A stretch of DNA of 15,081 nt, taken from positions 4,020 to 19,100 of the forward strand of contig DIAS01000160.1 of the NCBI GenBank assembly GCA_002415855.1. The letters run 5' to 3'. Source of the DNA: Bacteroidales bacterium UBA5072 (GTDB taxonomy: Bacteria > Bacteroidota > Bacteroidia > Bacteroidales > UBA10428). A program made the position numbers and the translations under genes. The notes beneath the pieces are model-generated. The model did no database searches. It was not told the DNA's origin and saw only the letters and a list, made by a program, of their open reading frames with translations. This document shows positions 13,174 through 15,081 of this stretch, piece after piece. The stretch's first letter is position 1, and each line of letters opens with the position of its first letter.

Positions 13174-15030
13174 ATGAAAAAGATCGCAATGATCATCAGT
13201 TTAATACTGCTCGTAGTATCAGGTACACCGGCAGTGACAATCACAGGCAAGGTCATGGATTCCAACCAAAATCCCCTTCCGGGAGCCACCGTTCAGATTA
13301 AAGGAACCCCGATCGGAACGATATCAGATATCGAGGGTGCTTTTTCAATCACAACGGTTGAGGCAAATGTAATCCTCGTTGTCAGTTATATCGGCTATGT
13401 AACTGAGGAAATCAGGATCACGGGACCAGGCCCGCTTACCATCATCATGCACGAGGAGGTAACAACACTGGATGAGTGTGTAGTAGTGGGGTATGGTGTG
13501 CAAAAGAAATCGGAAATGACCGGTTCAGTTGCCGCTATTCATTTAAGCTCTCCTTCCAGGCATTACGAATCCAGGGCCTATTGTCCTCCTGCCCCCGAAT
13601 TTAACACCGAAGGATATTCCACGATCCACGAGAACGGCTTTAAGAGTCCGCTCCGGGAACCTCTGTCTACTTTCTCCATCGATGTGGATGCTGCTTCCTA
13701 CAGCAATGTCAGGCGCTTCATCAATGAAGGGCAGAAACCAGTGCCGGATGCCGTGCGTATCGAGGAGATGGTTAATTATTTCGACTATGATTATCCGCAA
13801 CCGACAGACGGACACCCGTTTTCCATCATTTATGAGTTGGGCGACTGTCCCTGGAACCACGGGAATAAATTACTGCACATTGGCTTGCAGGGAGAAAAGA
13901 TGACAACGGATGAGGTGCCTCCATCCAACCTGGTATTCCTGCTGGATGTATCCGGATCGATGGATCAGCCCAACAAGCTGCCCTTGCTGATCAAGGCGAT
14001 GAAGATGCTGGCAGGCCAGTTAAGGGCACAGGACAGGGTTGCTATTGTGGTGTATGCAGGTAGTTCAGGACTTGTATTGCCGTCAACGCCGGGCAACCAG
14101 AAAGAAAAGATCAATTCTGCACTGGAACGCCTGCACGCAGGAGGATCAACAGCCGGGTCTGCCGGATTAAAACTGGCTTACCAGGTAGCAGAAGAAAACT
14201 TCATGCCGGGTGGAAACAACCGGATTGTTCTGGCCACCGACGGAGATTTCAACGTGGGACCCTCGAGCAATGCAGAAATGGAACGAATGATCGAAACATA
14301 CAGGAACAAGGGCATATTCATATCCGTGACGGGGTTCGGGATGGGCAATTACAAAGATGATAAGATGGAGATTATTGCAGACAAAGGCAATGGTAATTAT
14401 GCTTATATCGACAACCTCATGGAGGCTAAAAAAGTGTTCATCAACGAATTCAGCAGCACATTGTATACCATTGCCAAGGATGTGAAGATACAGATCGAGT
14501 TTAACCCGGCCTATGTGAAGGAATACAGGTTAGTGGGCTATGAAAACCGTTTATTGAATGAGGAAGATTTTGACAACGACAGGAAAGATGCAGGCGAGAT
14601 GGGCGCAGGGCATACTGTGACCGCCCTTTATGAGATTGTACCGGCAAAAGGCAGTACTGACCAATCGCGCCGTCTGAAATACCAGCAATCGGATGTATTG
14701 GATGATGCCGCTGAGAGTAATGAATTGGCTACAATTAAATTTCGGTATAAGAGACCGGAAAGTGAAAAAAGCATCCTGCTCGTAAAAACCATACCCCATA
14801 CCTCCCTGACACTTGAAGAAACTTCGGATGACTTCCGTTTCTCTGCTGCTGTGGCGGGTTTTGGTATGCTGCTGCGTGATTCGGAATTTAAGGGAACTAT
14901 CAATTATAACCAGGTACTGACGCTTGCCCGGGCCGCAAAGGGCTGTGATACGGATGGATACCGGTCCGAGTTTATCCGGCTGGTGGAGTTAAGTTGCAGC
15001 GGCCTTACCTCGATGAACAGTGACGAATGA
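13174..15030 (+). CDS. YfbK-type von Willebrand factor A protein with SusC-like N-terminal module
   Basis: A 618-residue exported protein. The ATG at 13174 is chosen over an in-frame start 63 bases upstream because it opens a good signal peptide (MKKIAMIISLILLVVSG, cleavage near Ala20). Residues 22-95 are a carboxypeptidase-regulatory domain (ITGKVMDSNQNPLPGATV). Residues 101-121 carry the SusC plug-start signature VVVGYGVQKKSEMTGSV, but no plug or beta-barrel follows. Residues 160-250 are the von Willebrand-associated N-terminal region (TFSIDVDAASYSNVRRF). Residues 252-430 are the VWA domain with an intact metal site: DVSGSMD (258-264), Thr326 and Asp356. The rest, to residue 610, matches the C-terminal domain of YfbK proteins (YRLVGYENRLL, AGEMGAGHTVTALYE). 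VWA domains bind proteins through the bound metal. It is divergent from the sigma gene, a pairing that suggests shared control. Confidence 0.93.
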   Translation: MKKIAMIISLILLVVSGTPAVTITGKVMDSNQNPLPGATVQIKGTPIGTISDIEGAFSITTVEANVILVVSYIGYVTEEIRITGPGPLTIIMHEEVTTLDECVVVGYGVQKKSEMTGSVAAIHLSSPSRHYESRAYCPPAPEFNTEGYSTIHENGFKSPLREPLSTFSIDVDAASYSNVRRFINEGQKPVPDAVRIEEMVNYFDYDYPQPTDGHPFSIIYELGDCPWNHGNKLLHIGLQGEKMTTDEVPPSNLVFLLDVSGSMDQPNKLPLLIKAMKMLAGQLRAQDRVAIVVYAGSSGLVLPSTPGNQKEKINSALERLHAGGSTAGSAGLKLAYQVAEENFMPGGNNRIVLATDGDFNVGPSSNAEMERMIETYRNKGIFISVTGFGMGNYKDDKMEIIADKGNGNYAYIDNLMEAKKVFINEFSSTLYTIAKDVKIQIEFNPAYVKEYRLVGYENRLLNEEDFDNDRKDAGEMGAGHTVTALYEIVPAKGSTDQSRRLKYQQSDVLDDAAESNELATIKFRYKRPESEKSILLVKTIPHTSLTLEETSDDFRFSAAVAGFGMLLRDSEFKGTINYNQVLTLARAAKGCDTDGYRSEFIRLVELSCSGLTSMNSDE

Positions 15031-15057
15031 CAGTTATAAATCAGAGGAAGGTAAATA

Positions 15058-15081
15058 GGTTGTGATGGTTGTGATGGTTGT
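15058..15081. repeat. 9-bp tandem repeat running off the window edge
   Basis: GGTTGTGAT is repeated twice and followed by a partial GGTTGT up to the last base, starting 27 bases after the VWA stop. The array continues an unknown distance beyond the window. It could be a simple variable-number repeat in an intergenic gap. Confidence 0.6.

Overview
The window looks like chromosomal DNA of a member of the Bacteroidota (probably class Bacteroidia). The evidence is the set of families: SusC-type carboxypeptidase-regulatory N-terminal modules with the GYGVQKK signature, TonB C-terminal domains fused to an M56 peptidase and to an anti-sigma-like protein, many predicted lipoproteins, and at least one clear Bacteroidota promoter (-33 TTG, -7 TAnnTTTG). 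Shine-Dalgarno sequences are mostly weak or absent, also typical of the phylum. There are no tRNA or rRNA genes, no CRISPR array, no transposase and no phage genes that I can see. Genus cannot be told from this sequence.

Layout. Positions 1-2500 hold a minus-strand VOC/glyoxalase-like protein, a minus-strand GH5 endoglucanase-type lipoprotein and a small plus-strand unknown lipoprotein. Positions 2600-5810 hold two unusual plus-strand lipoproteins: a two-lobed aspartic-protease-like protein, and a protein combining a ZU5-like beta domain with a possible papain-fold cysteine-protease domain. A gene-free 441-base gap with inverted repeats lies between them. Positions 5900-8610 hold an exported metallo-beta-lactamase-fold hydrolase and an exported GH2 glycosidase. 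A short minus-strand dodecin gene follows.

The second half (about 9050-15030) is a regulatory block. A BlaI-type repressor overlaps an M56 (BlaR1-like) membrane peptidase that carries a carboxypeptidase-regulatory domain and a TonB C-terminal domain. Their shared promoter is overlaid by three operator-like dyads at an exact 20-base pitch. Converging on this pair is a minus-strand sigma factor / membrane anti-sigma-like gene pair; the anti-sigma-like protein also ends in a TonB domain. Divergent from the sigma gene is a YfbK-type von Willebrand A protein whose N-terminus is again a SusC-like module. Three consecutive signalling or surface proteins therefore share the same SusC-derived module, and two of them have TonB C-termini, yet no TonB-dependent receptor barrel, ExbB or ExbD is present.

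How they may work together (inference): the BlaI/M56 pair is probably a derepression switch controlled by proteolysis, and the sigma/anti-sigma pair is probably an envelope-responsive regulator that may control the divergent VWA gene. The GH5 and GH2 enzymes suggest use of plant or other beta-linked polysaccharides, but they are not in a SusCD-type polysaccharide utilisation locus here. The best candidates for something undescribed are the operator array, the TonB/SusC-module signalling cluster and the ZU5 plus cysteine-protease-like lipoprotein.
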